Assembly (NCBI GenBank): GCA_021325515.1
Contig: JAJPHC010000045.1
Span: forward strand, 62,001 to 126,000
Direction of reading: 5' to 3'
DNA: 64,000 bases
From: Acidobacteriota bacterium
GTDB taxonomy: Bacteria; Acidobacteriota; Thermoanaerobaculia; Gp7-AA8
The notes under the pieces were generated by a model that was not told the DNA's origin, made no database searches, and worked only from the letters and a program-made list of their open reading frames with translations. This document shows, piece after piece, positions 63,628-64,000 of this stretch (the first letter of the stretch is position 1; each line of letters begins with the position of its first letter). A program made the position numbers and the translations under genes.

Positions 63628-64000
63628 ATGAAAGTGCTGCGCGTGGGGACGCTTTCGCGGGTCGGCTCCATCGATCCGCGCAAGGCGATTGACGCTGTGA
63701 GCTCGGTCGTTCTCAACGAGATCTTCGAGCGGCCGTTTCATCAGCCCCTCGGAAACGAGCCGCCTGAACCGAATCTCTTCACCTCTCCGCTCGTCGCCGA
63801 AGGATCAGGCGGCAGGACCTGGATGGGGACGCTGCGCAGCGGCATCACGTTCTCGGATGGAACGGCGATGACGGCGCAGATCGTCGCCAAGTCGCTGAAC
63901 GGCTCGCCGAACTTTTCCCGGCAGGCGACGGCGGAGGCCAGCGGCGAGCGGATCCTGTTCCGCCTCAACAAGCCGAATGCGCGCTTCGATCTCGTGCTCG
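63628..64000 (+). CDS. SBP_bac_5-type substrate-binding protein (partial, runs off the window)
   Basis: The first ~124 codons of a family-5 extracellular solute-binding protein. VGTLSRVGSIDPRKAIDAVSS gives the N-terminal strand, followed by LFTSPLVAEGSG and LRSGITFSDGTAMTAQIVAKSL, the usual SBP_bac_5 helix. No signal peptide is visible before the domain (it begins directly with MKVLRVGTLSR). That is unusual for this normally periplasmic family and suggests either a cytoplasmic relative or a different start. It follows the methyltransferase by 52 nt. Confidence 0.8.
   Translation, partial: MKVLRVGTLSRVGSIDPRKAIDAVSSVVLNEIFERPFHQPLGNEPPEPNLFTSPLVAEGSGGRTWMGTLRSGITFSDGTAMTAQIVAKSLNGSPNFSRQATAEASGERILFRLNKPNARFDLVL

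Overview
This is a high-GC bacterial chromosome segment, tightly packed with genes on both strands. The set of families suggests an Acidobacteriota-like organism; that is an inference from content, not a phylogenetic result. The main pointers are two Ser/Thr kinases fused to periplasmic PD40/WD40-like propellers, very large secreted Ig/PKD/BNR proteins, archaemetzincin-like and metzincin-like secreted proteases, DUF1203/DUF2306/DUF3465 proteins and many c-di-GMP/two-component proteins. I found no rRNA, tRNA, CRISPR array, prophage or intact insertion sequence.

Layout. 0-5 kb: VTT/DedA-like membrane protein, P2A-type cation ATPase, triple universal stress protein, DUF3465 protein. 5-11 kb: GH63-type glucosidase, unknown secreted protein, TPR protein, class B/e(P4)-type acid phosphatase lipoprotein. 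11-16.4 kb: small XRE regulator facing a kinase-propeller receptor, SemiSWEET, DUF1203, nitrilase-like amidohydrolase, archaemetzincin. 16.5-32 kb: secreted-protein island with a 1285-residue BNR/PKD/TIG/FN3 protein, an ABC exporter whose ATPase carries an in-frame amber codon, a secreted metallo-beta-lactamase and a giant 2561-residue protein with 13 tandem ~81-residue Ig-like repeats. The BNR and giant proteins share an unusual C-terminal module. 32-47 kb: signalling cluster (receiver, receiver-GGDEF, GAF-PAS, hybrid histidine kinase, receiver-EAL plus PilZ), interspersed with DUF4386/DUF2306 membrane proteins, an aromatic amino acid hydroxylase, a HerA-like ATPase and a nitronate-monooxygenase-like protein. 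47-55 kb: MocR regulator divergent from an AhpD-EamA-FMN reductase-VOC gene run; a radical SAM-STAS protein with an atypical cytochrome P450; a MarR/DinB divergent pair around a perfect palindrome. 55-64 kb: second kinase-propeller, secreted metzincin-like protein, class III adenylate cyclase, DUF2306 protein, methyltransferase and the start of an SBP_bac_5 protein.

The most interesting non-coding signals are: (1) a 44-bp imperfect palindrome present five times, four copies pointing the same way toward a start codon 20-42 nt downstream; (2) nested inverted arrays of 7-8 bp tandem repeats at 7.9-8.15, 60.15 and 61.9-62.05 kb; (3) two perfect palindromes (28 and 26 bp) that look like operators. 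The best protein-level candidates are the shared C-terminal 'three-ELR' module, the radical SAM-STAS/P450 operon and the giant Ig-repeat protein. I did not find a complete, clearly new defence or mobile system.
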